Shown: in pieces, positions 21,235 through 34,324 of the stretch | Position numbering within the stretch: the first letter of the stretch is position 1 | Layout of the letters: the number at the start of each line of letters is the position of its first letter | Assembly: GCF_047948215.1 (NCBI RefSeq) | Contig: NC_134455.1 | Location: 165,026,575-165,090,574 of the forward strand | Length of the DNA: 64,000 bases | Direction: 5' to 3' | DNA from: Lycorma delicatula | Taxonomy: Eukaryota > Arthropoda > Insecta > Hemiptera > Fulgoridae | Position numbers and translations under genes: made by a program | The notes under the pieces: model-generated | Told to the model about the DNA's origin: nothing | What the model saw: only the letters and a program-made list of their open reading frames with translations | The model's database searches: none

Positions 21235-23335
21235 ATGTACACAGATGGCCTTCACTTTCTTCCAAACGTTTGCCCACTCGTATTTCTGCTAATGGATAAG
21301 ACGTATTGTTGCCAGGATGGTTTTTTATCTATAAAACTTTCTGGATACATTCTGTATTTTTTAAAGATGAATATAGTTTCTGATGTTGGACGTTTTTTGA
21401 AAGCGTTGTATGCTTTTTTCTTCTTTCTAATCGTTTCACTAGTGAATTTCATTATTCCACCACGGAACGAGTGGCTTCCTGGGGTGTTCTGGAAATATAT
21501 ATTGATGCTAAGTCAAATATATCAGTTATTGCGTCGAGATCGTTTTCAATCACTCTAGTTGTTTGAGGGAGTTTTATGTTAGCAGTGAAGTTCGTCCAGT
21601 CTGCCTTACCAAACAATCTTTTTGGAATGAGATATACTTTCACTGAAGTACCGGTTGATATTTGCACCAGAAATTGGTGGCTTCCGTGAAGGTCCTGTAC
21701 ATTTTTGAAAGTGTATTTCTGTGCATCAATGCACTTATAAATGTTAAATCTCTTCAGAACGTCGAACCGTCTCTGACGTTTATTTAATATAACAAAGTCA
21801 TCAGAATTTAAAAGGAACTTGGCCAACTCTCTTCTCCGTGATCTATGCGATCAGATTTCTAAATAGGATTATGTGTATTAAAGTCAACCATTAGCAGTAT
21901 GGGTGAGGTAAGTTGGGCAATTAATCGCATTATGTCATCCACCTTTCGATCAAAGTTTGGTAAGTATATGCTGTAGATAATATGTGACGAACGGTTCATT
22001 CTGATTGCTACCGCTTTTAGAGTTCTGTATTTGTTGCAACCGCTTCGATAGTAGCTCTAGTCGACGTTAAATTTGTTAACGTCGACTAGAGCGTTAAATT
22101 AGTTAACGTTAAATTAACTTTAAGGTGCTACTCCACCTTAACTCTTATATTTGGCTGTTTATCTCTGAAAAATATTACAACTTCTTAAACTGAAACTTAC
22201 AACTTGACGGAAATATGTTTCTTGCAAAGATATAAAAGTAGGGTCCACATCATGTACCAAGCGTTGGAGTTCAAGGATGTTTGACAAACATCCAACATGG
22301 ATTCTGTCAACATGCAGAATCGAATCGTTTAATTTGTGATTAATCGAGATTTAATTTCTGAATTTGCATTTTGGACAATCCTTTTTTCTTCTCCATCCTA
22401 GGAATTACCACGTTGTTTAAAATCGTGTTGTCGCCCGTGTAGCGTCCAGGCTCAGAGTCAGAAACTAAGGAAGCGGCAGATGAAGAAGGGCATGGATTTG
22501 CGCTTTAAATAGATGTCGATTCAAGGACAAAAACAGGAGCGACATCCATGTTAGGAGTCGTTCCAGCCGTTTCCTCGGAAAGTGGAGAAAATGTCACTCC
22601 TTAAGTTGTGAGACCGTCTGGGAAAATAAAAGAGGTTCTGAAATAATTACTTTCTTAATAAATTCATCTGGCGGATTACGTATCTCAACCTGAACCTCAA
22701 TTTTATTTTTGTTTTTTGAACCGGTCAGATGTGCTTTTACTTTAATTCAAAACATTTACTGACTGTAACTCGGGGAGGACTTAAAGCTTGTTTTTAGGGA
22801 AAGATTTCATTTTGCTGTCTATTATTCTCTCTTATCACGGTAACTAAAGTTGCGCAAGGTTACTGAGGCGATCTGGACGATCTGGATCAATACTTGTGCC
22901 ACTGCCTAACCATCTATAACAGTAGCCGCTGCTTGAGCATATGTTGTTCCTCTAAGTTTACGGCTGTTTACAATTTTTTTGCCTTCGAAATACGAGTAGT
23001 AATCTTTTGTAATGTTTTCACTTGTTCAATTCTTGAACAGCTACTTCGTCTTTGTAAACAGGACAGTTTCTTGACAGGCATGTATGTTGTTCTTTACAGT
23101 TAACACAGAGGATCATCCCTTCATGATTTTTCTCCATACCATGATTTACGGCCTCTCACATCGAGCTGCTATATGGCCAAATCGCTGGAACCACAATTAC
23201 CGCAAGGGTTGCAACACAAAATCTCGCACATCTAGAGAATGTATACCTGTGCGCACTTTCTCGGGAAAGGAAGATTTGTTACAAATGAACAGCACATGAG
23301 AAGCAGAAGGTAAAACTTCACCATATCTTCTCGTG
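21235..23335 (-). pseudogene. I/Jockey-type LINE: ORF1 knuckles plus endonuclease, broken
   Basis: Minus strand. ORF1 part (about 23335-22450): the zinc-knuckle region (CGNCGSSDLA, RCERP-like), CQETVLF / NCPVYKDEVA-like reading, and KKIVNSRKLRGTTYAQAAAT (about 22975-22900), a pattern seen after the knuckles in Jockey-group gag proteins. ORF2 part: FISLQETYF (about 22240), LLMVDFNTHNPI (about 21890; endonuclease G-D-F-N-A-H block with G changed to V), the 124-codon open piece at 21826-21452, and KKKKAYNAFKKRPTSE with KPSWQQYVLSISRNTS leading towards the RT domain. The RT itself is missing. There are multiple frameshifts, and the order is consistent with one truncated element. Confidence 0.78.
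22054..22092. repeat. 17-bp perfect hairpin centred on GTCGAC arms
   Basis: Bases 22054-22070 and 22076-22092 are exact reverse complements around a 5-base loop, and each arm holds GTCGAC. The GTTAA words continue for another 30 bases as an imperfect repeat. It lies inside the broken endonuclease region of the LINE, where no such palindrome would be expected from the protein. Confidence 0.85.
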
Positions 23336-23665
23336 TTCAGCCTTCAGCACTCTATTATACTCTGTGTTGACAGCTTCTCGACAATCTCGTGCTCAGAACA
23401 ACTGAATTAAGTGGCGAAAAACAACAACTGTTTTTGATTAAGAGTGCTCTGTGGCTCAATACGTACAGCATACTCATCTATTTTGCTTAAAAAACAAGAA
23501 TCTTTTGTGAATAGATATCATTAGTTGCTTCGACGTAAATACCACTGAATGTCTTATTTCTTTTATCGGGTTACCAGCACAGCTAGTTATTTCAAGAGCA
23601 ATAAGAAAAGGAAGAGTTTATCTTCACAAAATTATCATCTTCTTTTGTAACACGAGGTACTTAAT
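23336..23665. other. Spacer, probably LINE ORF1 5' sequence or unrelated
   Basis: No readable protein was found. It may be the 5' part of the adjacent minus-strand LINE. Confidence 0.35.
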
Positions 23666-23667
23666 TC

Positions 23668-23775
23668 TAGCCGGTCTCCGTGGCACGAGTGGGAGCATAT
23701 CGGCCTTTTATCCGGAGGTCCCGGTTTCGAATTCCCCCGGTAAGGTATTTTCACACCCTATAAAATAGCCATTCA
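23668..23775 (+). repeat. tRNA-derived SINE head
   Basis: GCCGGTCTCCGTGGCACGAG, GGCCTTTTATCCGGAGGTCC and the B-box-like GGTTTCGAATTCC follow in tRNA order and spacing. The TTTTATCCGGAGG anticodon-to-variable region resembles the SINE heads common in hemipteran genomes. Mismatched stems argue against a working tRNA. Confidence 0.68.
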
Positions 23776-23929
23776 TCTCTAATTCTCTGAAATAATAACT
23801 CTTTGCAGATTCCTTACCTCATTTGTAATCCGTACAAATTCAAAACGCTTCTTCAGTTTCTCTTATGGCAATAAATGTGAACTCTCACTCACGATAGATT
23901 GTTCATGAAAGATTAATCCCTTCTGTAGC

Positions 23930-25510
23930 AAGGTTAGCCGCCGGAGTAAACCCCCGACCGGAAACTCCAGTGGAACAGGCAGTGCGGTTCTGGCAGAGAG
24001 CGATTGCGCAATCTCTGCACTGACTCCAGGCCTCTACTCACCGAGCTTTTAAGCCTCCGATACACTGACACACATGGACATCCTGACCCCGAAGAGGAAG
24101 ACACCTACCACCATCCCCTCCGTATCAAGCCCTTATGGGCTTTACCGAAGATCATCTTCAAAACCTCAGCATTTAATATATTTCATTACACCTCAGCCAG
24201 GATGCTACCGATGCGAATCACGCCTGCAATCACAAAGATCACCTCCCGTCATCGTTAACAGTATAAGACGTTGATCGCTTAATAATATATCCCGATAGTT
24301 TTTTAATTTTAACCTATCCGCCCAAACAGGCGACGTATATAGCATAATTGCCTCGCATATGGCCTTACAGGATACTCATGGTCTTAATGTTAAGATTACA
24401 GTCAGGACTGACCACACATCGAATACCAAAGAAGGCACCACACGCCTTCTCCGCGACGTATTGAAGGTGCCTCTTAAATTCCAATTTCTCATCAAAAAAC
24501 ACCCCGAAGTATTTTTGAACTTTAACTTTTTTATACACTGATCTAACATCGATACACAGGCTCGCCGTGTAGGAGTATCATCGTGGTCTTCTCCGCGCCG
24601 AACGTCATCTTATGTTGATGACCCCATAGCGTAAGTATTCTGCAAGCCTGGATGGCTCGGAGTTCAATCTTCGCGAGCATCCTTCGTCCAGCAGGAGCCC
24701 GTCGTCAGCCTAAGCCAGGACGATACACCCCCTGGGCAACCTCAGCCGCAGAAGAGAGACAAACTCCACTAACCACAACAAAGGACCCAACACATTACCC
24801 TGAGGACATCCCTTGCACAGAGTCTCGCTAACCTCGTAACCACCCTCGCGGAGTAGCATATCTCGGTGTCTAAAGCTTTGCAATTCATGCAATTACACAC
24901 CCGTACACACAGTACACTCTCGTTTCTGTAATTGATAAATGGCAGAGGGCCACTGTAGATTGTTAAAGGCTCCGGAAATGTCCAAGAAAATACCCAGAAC
25001 ATAATCCGCCGAACTGGCAGAGATAGTACACAATACCTTAAGCATAGCATTCTCCGTACCCTTTCCGGGACGAAACCCGTACTGATTTTCCATCAAGATC
25101 ATGCGAAGTTAACCTCTCGTTTATGCAAAGATACATCACCGGCAGCAATGTCAGAGGACTATAAGATGAAGTAACAGTGGGATCCTTGCCACCACCCTTA
25201 TACAATAATTTTACAATTCCCCTCTACCAACACACACGAAAGTATCCCCAAACAACAATTTATTAAAAATTCTTGTGATGGTCTTAACCCACACCCCTAG
25301 AGAGCGAACAAGGAGCTCCACCGTTATGCCATCAAAGCCTTTCCCTCCCCAAACCACAAATGGCCTGGCGCACCTCAGCCTCAGTAACCTCCAAGGACAT
25401 TGCATCTTCGCGAAACAGGCCAACGTCAAGCCGAACCCGCAGATGATGTGCGGTCTCCTAAATTTCGTTGCCATCAGGCAATAGGTCATTAAAAGCCTGC
25501 ATAGAATTTC
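23930..25510 (-). pseudogene. R1-clade LINE reverse transcriptase, broken
   Basis: Minus strand. Motifs in order: GLGRKGFDGITVELLVRSLG (about 25350-25290), NQYGFRPGKGTENAMLKVL (about 25090-25030), YVLGIFLDISGAFNNLQWPS (about 25000-24940; first catalytic Asp kept), LLREGGYEVSETLCKGCPQG and NVLGPLLWLV (about 24860-24780), HKMTFGAEKTTMILL (about 24620), then FGVFFDEKLEFKRHL-like and ICEAIMLYTSPVWADRL-like readings towards 24300. The F-D-I-S-G-A-F-D and K-G-C-P-Q-G-S variants identify the R1 clade, whose members normally insert in 28S rDNA. No rDNA sequence flanks this copy. Frameshifts and stops are numerous. Confidence 0.82.
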
Positions 25511-27875
25511 AGTTTTATCTGAAATTACTTCATGCGGGTCGAGAGAGCGAACAGAAGAACATACTTTCTTCGTTTATGTCCTAAAACTTTATACACCACA
25601 AAGTAACAATGTTCACTGGACAAGTTTTAATTTGACACTTTATAACTCCATAATATTCCAAGTTAGCAATAGCCTTCTTATGGGAGGTAGTACCACATCA
25701 CACAATATAAAGCTTTAATTTTTTACTTTCAAAGGCTTCCATAATTTTACTATGACGTTGACAGCCTTTAGAATTGATTGTTCTATTCTAGAATCATGTT
25801 AATATTAGTAATTTTACCAAAACATTCTTGAGAATTCAAAAAATCTAGTAATAGGCCCATAACTTCAGAAGAATCCAGTCTCCTATTTTGTATACTGTTA
25901 TGGACTTAGAATATTTCAGAACTGAAGGAAAGATAGCTGTGTAATACTTATTATGCAATTTGGTTACAGAATGCAAAATGGTAGTTACAAACTTTCATTA
26001 AAAAATTTTAATTAGATTATTTTAGATTAGATTAGATTATATTTTTAATTTAAAAATTTAATTAAATTTATTTATAAATTTTAATTTAGTTCCAAAGTAA
26101 TTAAATAAAATAAATATTAATTAAATAAATACCAACCTCTTAGCTTTAGGAGGCTTCAGTCTAGGTACTACTTTTATATTAATTTCCAATGAGGTGAAAT
26201 TTCTTGCCAATGAATAGTAGTTAATTGAAAATTCTCGTATAATCATTCTAATGGCTATTTCTCAAGACAAGATATATATAATTGTTTTGCATTTATTTGT
26301 ACTCATATATGTTCTACAACATCATGATAAAATTTTTAATACTTTTGTTCCTCTGGTGAAAGCAGAATATAGTTAGCATAGTTCCCATAACAATGATAAT
26401 TTCTAATTTTGCAATAACCTTCCTTTGAAATTCAAAATTTCATACAATGGTAGAACATGTTGCAGCCATTACTTTATATTTATGAAAGTTCATGAGAAAA
26501 CTTATTGTGTTTTTCAGTTAACCTCTTGTGTTTACTTTTATCAAAGGAAAGTGATTTTTATAATTTTGTGTAAAGGTGACTTGAAACTCAAAAAAAAAAA
26601 ACCTTATTTGGATCATTCTCCAAATAAATAATTAAATGATAAATTATTAAATAATGATTGAATATTTACTAGTATGATATTAAGAGTATTTATAATGATT
26701 GAGTATTTTCCCAGTTAACTTTACTATGAGAGGTGACCTTTTGTACCTTTTAGTGACATTAATCTTCAGTACAGTATCTCTACTTTTAAAATTCATCAAG
26801 AATGAACAATAATCAGAATGTACAGTGTCTCCAATGTGCTGATTGAGAGATTTATCATCATAATATTGACAGTGCAGGAGTTATTATATGGGATGATTAA
26901 TATTAGCATTGTAGAAACCGTACAGTTTTAGATAAAAAAAAGGTTTGTTGTAAGTGAGCATTATCTCTTATGTCAATAAAGAAGTCTGACCACAGCACTA
27001 ATCTGAGGCTTGAATACTTTGTAGCTCCTCTCATTATGGTTTCCTAAGAGTTTAAGAAGTTGTGTAAATCCTCTTTAGAACATAAGTATAAAGATACTAA
27101 CCATAATTTGTGTTGATGTCACTGAATGTTACTCTGGATGTATGAAGATGTACCAAATATTTTGGTTGTTGAATCTTCAACAACCAGAATTAAAGAAAGT
27201 TCCACTATCAAACCTACAACAAATTAACATCAATTTATAGCCCTGTTTAATGCCTTTTGTTTTTATACAGATACACATTCAACAACAAATAAAACAAAAT
27301 CAACTTTAAAAGATTGTTTTACAGAAACAAGATATTCACGCATAAAATTACCAAAGACTGAAAGTTTCTTAACTGCTTTAAAACAGTGTTTATGCCTTAG
27401 CCACAATACAGCTATTGAAGAAGCTGAATATAAATTATGAGAAACTCCTCCAGAACCCACTTCTGCATTTTTAAAAGTGTCACTACATTTTTTTCAGAAT
27501 GAGAAAGTATAAGGCCATAAATAGTTATCAACACATTACTTGTACAATCAACGGAAACAATAAAATTATGATTTCACTCCAAGATAAAAATCACTCTCCT
27601 CAAATGTTTTAACCAGTCACAAAATATTACTTAAGAAATATTTAATAACTATTATTAATAAAGAGATTATTTTTAAATCTGCATTCATACCATATTTCAA
27701 ATTTTTTTAATTATTACATTCTTTAACATTTTTATTCAGATGACTGTGTATCTTCAGAACAATCTTGATAATAATTAACATAGATAACAATCTTTTCTTT
27801 CTTTTATTTCAATAATATGTGATGTTAGTAGAAATTAGTTCTAAATATTTATTCTGCAGATGGATTAAAAGGTGC

Positions 27876-27907
<32 letters not shown>

Positions 27908-28205
27908 AACACACATGCACAATGCACACAAACACACACCATTCATTTTTATTTTTAATCAAAATAATATGAAACTTTTTTTATAAATTACACTGACAGA
28001 CAAAAAAAAATTTTTTACTGTTTCTCTAAGTGTGATACTATTTCTTGAATTGCTTTTTTTTACATTGCAGATCTGTTCTATCACCCGTAGTTTTGAATAA
28101 ATTACGCTTCAAAAAAAATTAAGGTAAAAAAATATAGTAAAAATCTGTAAAATTTATAATTTTGAATGGAAATACCTGTGTTAGAATGATTTCACTGATG
28201 CTTTT
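25511..28205. other. AT-rich region without a recognised gene; (TTA)n at 27877-27907
   Basis: Several short stretches read like protein (for example minus-strand INIKVVPRLKPPKAKRL near 26180 and plus-strand ESFLTALKQCLCLSHNTAIE near 27370), but I could not connect them to a family or to splice sites. A (TTA)n microsatellite of about ten units is at 27877-27907, followed by an ACAC-rich stretch. Confidence 0.45.
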
Positions 28206-28209
28206 CTTT

Positions 28210-29757
28210 TATAAATAAGCTCAGAGACATCCCAAATTAATGGGCAACAGTAATCAGCTAGCATGTTAGTATTCCATTTACGTTTATAGTGCCATTCCAT
28301 CACCGAAATGTCTTGGAAACATTCACTGTGTTCGTCACTTATGTCTCCCAGGTTGTCTGGGAAAAAATCCAGATGTGAGTGGAGAAGAAATCTATTTTCA
28401 AAGATATATTATATACCAAAGCTCTGAATGAAATAAGAAGTTGATTAACAATATCGTGGTAATTGCTGGGTTTTTGTTTGCCGAGAAAGGTTTTGCAAAA
28501 TCTTTAAATGAAGCCCAAAGCTGCACTTTCTACATTTTTAACATTGAGTTAAATACATAATCTTTGATCAACTCATTTATTTGAGGACAAACAAATATTG
28601 CTTCTTTAATTTTTCCTTCACTTACATTCGGTAATTTCTGCCTGATATACAAAAATCTGTGACTATACTTCTTCATTGCTTTGGCAAAATTTTTCATTTG
28701 GCCTAGCTTGATATCAAGAGGGGATAAAAATATTTTTTTGGGTTCAACTAACAGCTCATGAATAATATTTTTCCCAATTGGAGTTAAATTGTCTTGTTTC
28801 TTCTACTCTTTGGTAACATAATATTTATCTCTAGCTCGGCTGTTACATTCACAAAGAAAACACATGTACTTAATATAGCCTAACTGCATGCATAACAAAA
28901 TAGCTATAACTTTCAAATCACCACATATGTTCCAGCTACGTTTTTTATAATTTATTTTTTCAAGAACATCTTTCATCACATCATATGTCTCTTTCAAATT
29001 AATACCATAAGCGATTGGTATTGAAGGATATTTGTTATCATTGTGTAGTAGAACCACTTTTAAACTATACTTGGAGAAATTTATTAGAAGTGTTTATGAA
29101 CTTATCCTAAGTGCAACAACATAAGCTCATCAATATTTGTGCAATAAACCAAATTAATTTCATAGATAAATTATTGAGAAAGTTCTTTTTGTCGGCTTCA
29201 AAAGCCTGAAATTTTTGTATTTTTTTGAAGTAAATTCCAACCTTGCAATCTTGATTCTAACAGTTCAGCTTGATTTTTTTTATAAATTTAAATCCCTAAC
29301 AAAGCCATTTAATTGACCTTGTGGTATAAGATGTGGCTTTTTGGCAGATAATTCAAAATCATTGTTGTCTTCTTCAGTACTGCCTTATTCTTCATCACTG
29401 CTTTCAAAACATGCATTCGATATTTTACATTACACTTAGATTTTTTTAGAAATTCCAAACACACTTGTTAAACAAAAGTAACAATCGGTTACATGATCCT
29501 TTGGTTCACCCCAAACAATAGGTATACCAAATGGCAAAGCCTTCCATGTACCTTTCAGCCATCCACTTAAACATACAGAACAGTTAGTGCACACTATATG
29601 AGAAGCCAACATCTTATCGTTATCACCAACTTTACACTGAAATACAAATGATATGCTTCTTTAATTAAAAAAGCATTAATTTGCTTTTATGGTAAACTCA
29701 CCACATACATAACAAAAGGCATCCACATAATTTACACAATTTCAAGCCATTATTGAC
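28210..29757 (-). pseudogene. Broken copy of an uncharacterised Cys-rich arthropod protein family
   Basis: Minus strand. From MA-NCVNYVDAFCYVCGEFTI (29757 on), through CKVGDNDKMLASHIVCTNCS, WLKGTWKALPFGIPIVWGEP, DHVTDCYFCLTSVFGISKK, KKPHLIPQGQLNGFVRDLNL, an open 84-codon piece (29057-28803) with WNICGDLKVIAILLCMQLGY and MCFLCECNSRARDKYYV, then LLVEPKKIFLSPLDIKLGQM, KNFAKAMKKYSHRFLYIRQK, and finally HSHLDFFPDNLGDISDEHSE with MEWHYKRKWNTNMLADYC near 28250. I recognise this order of blocks from multi-copy uncharacterised proteins in arthropod genomes. The Cys pairs suggest zinc binding, and the N-L-G-D-x-S-D-E-H-x-E block is the hallmark. It is full length but carries frameshifts and stops. Function is unknown; the copy number suggests a transposon-linked origin, which is inference. 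Confidence 0.75.
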
Positions 29758-31755
29758 ACTGCACTGTTAACAAACTTAAGACAGCAATAAGACTGAACAA
29801 AATTAATTCATTCCTAAATCCAGTGCTTAATACAAACAACACAGCTATGTTTTCAGGTACTTGTTTTGACCTGCACAGACATGATTAATCTTATCCATGA
29901 AGGCCCACTCTTCAGTATTAGATATGATGTCATAATATGTGATTAATTCTTTGTCTAGTATTGTTTATTTATAGCTTACAAATTATGTTAACAAAGTTAA
30001 ACAACAAAAAATTACTTAACAAAATACAATATTTTTATGTTGAAAAATGAAAAAAATCCTTTAATTAAAATTAAAAAATTTTTCAAAAATGGTGGTGATA
30101 TAAAGATTCTGAGTTCATATTTGTTTTCAGCATCAAAAAACAGATTAAAATCATGTATCGCATGTTAGGAAACAAAAATTTATGTTTATCATTGTTATTT
30201 ACTGAAATATCAGAATAAATTGTTTTGATCTGTTACTGCTAATATTGTCATATAAATCTTTTTAAGCAATTTTGTTTTCATTCTGAACTCAAACTTTTAC
30301 AAAACACTTTTTTATAGAATTTTTCACATTAATACATCTTTCAATTATTTCTCTGTTTATCTTATTTTAAATTATTGTTATGAAGTTATTTATTTTCATG
30401 GTAGCTGACTGTTACATTAATTTAACTGAAAACATTCAGTTAATAAATAATTACACATAAATGGTCATTTTTAAAATAAAAACAGCAATACACTAAGTAA
30501 TAAATGTGAGAATTTTATTTAATATAATTAAAACAATAAACATTTTAGATTAAGCACTTAAATATTACTGCTGGCATTTTCTTTGATGTGGACAGTTGTT
30601 CAAAATGTGCTCAAAACAAGTGTTACAATATTATATTTTGTCTTTTCATTTAGTATATGTAGCTTTGTTGTTTAATTTTGTCATAATCTTAAATTTATTA
30701 ATGTAGTTCATTTTTCATTTCAAGGTTCTTCTTATATTTTTTAAAAATTGGGCTGAAAACCTATTTTCAGTATATTTCCCAGCATTCTTCTGCATGGATA
30801 GAGTTAATTTTTTTTTTATTCTGATCAGAATAACCCACAGATATGTCATCAAGCATCATTAGACCCCAAACTTGAGTCTCCTTTGAGAATTCCTCAAAAA
30901 TCCTTATTTACTACTTAATTAAGAAATTTTCCAAGGTTATTACTCATAGGAAAATCACTTTGAAGGTCTGTCATTGCTTGATGACATATCTACAGACTTT
31001 ATTTTTAATAAATAGGGATTTATTAAAAATAAGTCTGTCCATTATAATGTCTGGATGGACTGAAGATAGGTTTTGAGTATGTATTTTACTTGTGGTAGGA
31101 AAGGAAAGAGAAAATCAAGGGGTTGGGGTGAGACGTGTTGTGATTTTTAAATATATAACATTAATTTATATTATAACATTGTAGAGCAACATTGATCCAT
31201 TAAGTTTTGCAGATTTTTTAAAGAAATATATACTGTACTCTGTAATAATAACACTGCAGAGCAGCAAGGAACCAATAGTAGATTTAAATAAATTTCATTG
31301 CCAACTATCCATGATAAAAATAAAACATCCTTAACATTATATATTGAATATGGCATCCTTACAAGATGAAAATGTCCTATTTGGAACCTTTTTGAACTGA
31401 CTGTGTGAAAAGATTGAAGCTGCTCCTCCTCCTGCTCCTCCTCCTTCATAGGTTTGGTTAACCTGTTCCGATGCCCATCACCATCTCAGTCTGCCAACAT
31501 CAATTCTTCCATCTGGCTTATAATACCATACATGTAATGGCAGCAACCTATGTTGAAGCATTTTTAGCAGGTGACATAACCATCTTTGGCTTACAGCCTG
31601 CCATGCAGATGGATTGTTGGAAAAGTGGATTAGATCAGATACAAAGATAATTTTGGCCAACATGACAAAAGTAGTAGCACAATCCACCAACTTACCATGT
31701 TTACACACCTGATATGGTACTCAATAGTGCATGTGAATTTATCCCTCTAACATCT
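29758..31755. other. AT-rich intergenic DNA
   Basis: No gene was recognised. The minus-strand frames at 31171-31449 and 31478-31708 are unsupported; the second ends in a basic stretch that might belong to a LINE but cannot be assigned. Confidence 0.5.
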
Positions 31756-31764
31756 GGAAAGCCA

Positions 31765-34324
31765 AGGCGGCTTGTTGTTCCTTGACGGAACAAAGACTGC
31801 AGGAGTGCACTAAGGAATTGTCGCAGGGCTTTACACAATCTCAATCTTAATCGGTCCTTTGAGTTACAACAGAATTTTGCCTATCAGAAAAGCTATATGC
31901 CGTCAAGTGTTTTGGTGTACTGAACAGAAATCATGGTTGAATTATGTGGAAAACTCCATCATCGGTTGTTTGGAGAAAAGTTCAGACTATATGTGGAACA
32001 GGACAATCTTCGTTGCCAATTGGATTTGAAAGCAATGGCATCCTTGTAACCACACTAATCGATGTGATCAACACTTTTGGAAACTCATTTATGTCAGTTT
32101 CCCTTATATCGTCATACTGTTCTGAGTTTATGAGGTATAAGTTGCAGATAGAAAGTATTCTGTTTGTTACTGGATATTCACGAAATGAATTAAACATTCC
32201 TTTTTCTTTTGATGAGCTAAGGTATGCTTTGAATAATTCCCGTGAAATATCTCCTAGAAATAATATCAGGCTCAGTATGTTATCTCACCTCCCGGATACT
32301 GTATTATATATTTTGACTATCTGTAAAAAAATATCTGAAAAATATTTTCTTGATTAGAAGCATTGGTAATTCTCATACTGAAACCTGGTAAAAATAAACC
32401 GTGCCCTTCAAGTTATCGTCCCACCTCCTTGATCAGTACCTGTGCAAAGTGATGGAAAGATTGATAAACTGTCATCTAGTGTGATACCTTGAGAGAAATG
32501 CTTTAATTGTCCCTGAATAATGTTTCACCAAGGAAGATCTTCTATTGATCATTTCTTGGAATCTGTTATCCAAAACACCTTCCTACTTCGCTAACCCCAT
32601 GCTGCTGTATTTTTCGATATGCAAAGGCATACGACACAGTATGGAGGAGAGGAATCCAGAATACACTGCATGAATATGGCATACAAGGGAAGCTCCTTGC
32701 ATTTATCAGGAGTTTCCTCAGTAGTCGGTCCTTTGAAGTTCAAATTGAAACGACAGTATCCAAAGATTTTATACTAGAAACAGAACATCACAGAGAAGTA
32801 TCATAAGTGTTACTTTGTTTATCATAGCCATAAATACTGTAACAAAATGAGTGTAAAAGCACCATTTGAAGATTATTTTTCAATTTACATTGCATCTAGA
32901 ACTTTAGCTACTGTCGAGAGTCTGCTACAGAACACAATAACTCATTTAGAATTGTGGTGTAAAACAACTGGGTTTTTCTTTTACCTGGAGAAAAAGAAAA
33001 CCATCTGCTTTTCCCAGTTGAGTTAATATGTTCAACCTCAACTGTTTTTATGTGGTGTACAAGTTGAACCATGCACCCGGGTTGGATTTTTAGGATTGTG
33101 GTTTGACCAACAACTAACATCTAAAAACTAGACATGCTGAGAATTCTATCTAATACTCGTTGGGGAGCTGATCGAGTGTGCATGATAATGATTCTACAGA
33201 GCTCTGGTCCGTTCCTGCTTGGACAACAACTGCATGGTTTATTCGGCCACACGAGCCAACCTCTTATGATGCCTGATGTAGTCCATCATTAATTTATCCG
33301 TCTTGCTACAGTGAGTTTCATTCAAGCCCTTGATTAAGTTTTCTAGTTGACAGTGGGAAGCCATCTCTTTGGTGTAGACTAAACCAAACAATCTGCTACT
33401 ATGTAGCTCACATTAAAATGCAACCAAATCATTCAACCTATGACACGATGTTAGCCAAACCACATTTTAATCAACATCAAGAGCAGTTGTGATCTACAGC
33501 CCACTGAGCATCAGAGCTCATCACCTTTTCTTATCTGTAAATGTACAAATATCTCCAGTTTATACTGTTACTCAGTGTTATTACCCCTTTGGTGGTCTTC
33601 TCTAGTAGAGAAAATTTATATAATATCTATAATATTGTAAATAGCGTGAATCCTAATGCTGTAGTTTATACAAATGGTTCTAAAAATTATATTTCTGATG
33701 GTTGTACTTTGTAGTTTGTAATTAGAACATACATTTTTGTACTTCCCAGCATCATCAGTGTTTTCGTTGCAAAGCTGTTTGCTATTAAGAAAGCCTTAGA
33801 TATAATTATCCCATTATTTTGACATGTACTTGTCTGTTCAGACTCCATGAGTGCCTTGCAGGCGATTAGTGACATATTCTCCAGACACCCTCTTGTCTGT
33901 GAGATACAGTGTTAATTCTAAAATGACTCAGCATAACACAACTGTGAGCTTCTGCTGGATCACTAGCCATATTGGAATTTCAGGCAATGAGGGCGCTGAT
34001 CGTGCGGCAAAGAAGGCTTGTTTGCAGCTTCATTTCACTAATTGTATTGTTTTGGGTGATTTTGTCTGTTTTCTTGAAGATGGTGGTTCATAATAAACTG
34101 CAGAATGAATGGAATGCTACCATCAACAATAAACTTTGTCCAATTAATAACACCATCCACATGGAGCTCTTCATTCAAGGATAACCGTCGAGAGGAGATT
34201 ATTATTTGTCCGTTGCGAATAGGGCACACTAGACTCACTCATGGACATCTCATTTCTCAGACTGATACACTCGTTTGTGTTCACTGCAACTGCCAAATAA
34301 CAGTATACCATATCCTTGCGGTAT
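31765..34324 (+). pseudogene. Old copy of the 58-64 kb LINE family (ORF2: RT, RNase H, knuckle)
   Basis: Reads in parallel with the younger copy: NCRRALHNLNLNRSFELQQN (about 31815), the 137-codon open piece at 31944-32357 with NSFMSVSLISSYCSEFMRYK and NNIRLSMLSHLPD (younger copy: NIRLSMLSHLPN), GRSSIDH-like reading near 32530, FFDMQRHTTQYGGE-type remains of the catalytic FDIxKAYDTAW near 32615, an RNase H piece NTTVSFCWITSHIGISGNEG with ADRAAKKACLQ (33935-34025; younger: FCWVPSHVGIPGNE), IICPLRIGHTRLTHGHLISQ and the knuckle CVHCNCQITVYHILAV (34272-34320). The match stops abruptly at 34324, in the middle of the knuckle. It is 5'-truncated, with many stops. Confidence 0.85.

Noticed and set aside
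21235..21558. 107-codon plus-strand hydrophobic frame
   Set aside because: It is the opposite strand of the LINE endonuclease remnant, which explains the sequence.
23668..23775. Possible functional tRNA gene
   Set aside because: Stem mismatches and the matching SINE-like arrangement elsewhere argue for a repeat.
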